DNA of 6,162 nucleotides from Actinomycetes bacterium (GTDB lineage: Bacteria; Actinomycetota; Actinomycetes; Actinomycetales; Cellulomonadaceae): assembly GCA_023418375.1 (NCBI GenBank), contig JAEZZV010000124.1:1-6162 (forward strand), read 5' to 3'. Below, in pieces: positions 5,605 through 6,162 of this stretch (the first letter of the stretch is position 1; each line of letters begins with the position of its first letter). The notes below the pieces were generated by a model. It worked only from the letters and a program-made list of their open reading frames with translations. It was not told the origin of the DNA and searched no databases. Made by a program: the position numbers and the translations under genes.

Positions 5605-6162
5605 GGGGGCGGGGGCGTCCGCGCGTCGGGCGCGTCGGCGACGCACCAGGCGGCTGGCCGTCGGGGGCGCGGTGGTCGCGCTCGTCGCGGTCGGCGGGGG
5701 CGGCTACGCGGCGACGCGCGCTCCCGTCGACCGCTACCGGACGGCGATCGCCGAGGAGGCGTCCGTCGCGCAGACGGTGAACGGCACGGGCACCGTGGTG
5801 TCCGCCGCGCGGGCCGACGTGGCGTTCCAGGTCGACGGGACGGTGGCGACCGTCGACGTCGCGGTCGGCGACACCGTGGCCGTCGGCGAGGTGCTGGCCA
5901 CGCTCGACCCTGCGCCGCTCCAGGAGGCTCTCGAGCAGGCCGAGTCGGAGCTGGCGGACGCCGAGCAGGAGCTCGAGGACGACCTCGAGTCGCAGACGAC
6001 CACGTCGACCACGTCGACGACGACCTCGACGGTCGCCACAGGCACGACCACCGGGACCTCGACGGGCACGCCGGGCGCCACGCCGGGCACGCCCGCGGGC
6101 GGGGAGTCGCCCGCGGTCCCTGCCGCCGTGGCCGCGGTGGCCCGGGCGCAGCAGGACCTCCT
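5597..6162 (+). CDS. Second adaptor (membrane-fusion) protein, 3' end missing
   Basis: Starts at ATG 5597, overlapping the lipoprotein stop by 8 bases (ATGAGTGA), with GGGGA (5584-5588) 8 bases upstream. No stop occurs before the window ends; 188 codons are visible. Layout: strongly basic N-terminus (RRARRRRTRR, 10-19), one membrane helix (20-38), a linker, then a first lipoyl half (about 75-103) with FQVDGTVATVDVAVGDTVAVGEVLATLD, which matches the HlyD/MacA family and the equivalent part of the first adaptor. The first hairpin helix follows (107-132, LQEALEQAESELADAEQELE). A long Thr/Ser then Gly/Thr/Pro stretch (134-171) takes the place of a hairpin tip, and a second Ala-rich helix (AAVAAVARAQQDL) begins at the edge. 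Sequence outside the lipoyl motif differs from the first adaptor, so this is an old paralogue, not a recent copy. It probably belongs to the same transporter or to a second ATPase/permease pair beyond the window. Confidence 0.87.
   Translation, partial: MSEGAGASARRARRRRTRRLAVGGAVVALVAVGGGGYAATRAPVDRYRTAIAEEASVAQTVNGTGTVVSAARADVAFQVDGTVATVDVAVGDTVAVGEVLATLDPAPLQEALEQAESELADAEQELEDDLESQTTTSTTSTTTSTVATGTTTGTSTGTPGATPGTPAGGESPAVPAAVAAVARAQQDL
5996..6109 (+). repeat. Thr/Ser/Gly/Pro low-complexity coding tract
   Basis: Imperfect short-period repeats of ACG, ACC and TCG codons (5996-6033), continuing as ACG-GGC and ACG-CCG-GGC type units (6046-6093). They encode a Thr/Ser run followed by Gly-Thr-Pro units inside the second adaptor's helical hairpin. 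Such tracts are prone to slippage and length change between strains. Confidence 0.75.

Larger units (their letters stand above)
1511..6162 (+). other. Exporter operon: adaptor, ATPase, permease, lipoprotein, second adaptor
   Basis: Five same-strand genes with junctions of -8, -4, +23 and -8 bases and no terminator-like hairpin between them, so one transcript is very likely. The core adaptor/ATPase/permease order matches Bacillus yknXYZ and, apart from the split ATPase and permease, Gram-negative macAB. The operon continues past the right edge. Confidence 0.85.

Noticed and set aside
5996..6109. Short repeats near the right end as a CRISPR array or regulatory iterons
   Set aside because: The repeats are codon-period, imperfect, unspaced and in frame with a clear adaptor gene; they encode a Thr/Ser/Gly/Pro linker.

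Overview
The window is very GC-rich, with G or C at nearly every third codon position, several GTG starts and GGAGG-type ribosome binding sites. It looks like the chromosome of a high-GC Gram-positive actinobacterium. A Cellulomonas-like member of the Micrococcales is my guess from general appearance, not from a search. Coding density is close to complete; the only real intergenic space is about 200 bases at 1309-1510.

Left part (1-1308): the 3' end of a membrane-anchored CU044_5270-type protein, usually the partner gene of an ECF sigma factor, runs rightward. It converges, with 3 bases between stop codons, on a leftward gene for a small PhnB-like VOC (glyoxalase-fold) protein. The 202-base gap that follows must hold the VOC promoter and the promoter of the rightward operon, and it is the likeliest place for regulatory sites.

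Main part (1511 to the right edge): a tightly packed rightward operon for a MacAB/YknXYZ-type ABC exporter. The order is membrane-fusion (adaptor) protein, ATPase, FtsX-fold permease, a secreted lipoprotein, then the first 188 codons of a second, different adaptor that runs off the window. Junctions are an 8-base overlap, a 4-base overlap, a 23-base gap with a strong ribosome binding site, and another 8-base overlap. The ATPase and permease are separate polypeptides, as in Bacillus YknY/YknZ. The adaptors energise or complete the pump on the outer face of the membrane; no outer-membrane channel is expected in this type of cell. Substrate is unknown.

The least ordinary parts are the lipoprotein, which appears to be an internal duplication of a DUF5666-like beta domain with two cysteine pairs at identical 28-residue spacing; a Pro-Glu-Gly/Met motif shared between the first adaptor's tail and the lipoprotein's linker; and adaptor hairpins whose tips are replaced by an acidic loop (first adaptor) or a long Thr/Ser/Gly/Pro stretch (second adaptor). 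I see no CRISPR array, RNA gene, insertion sequence or phage feature.
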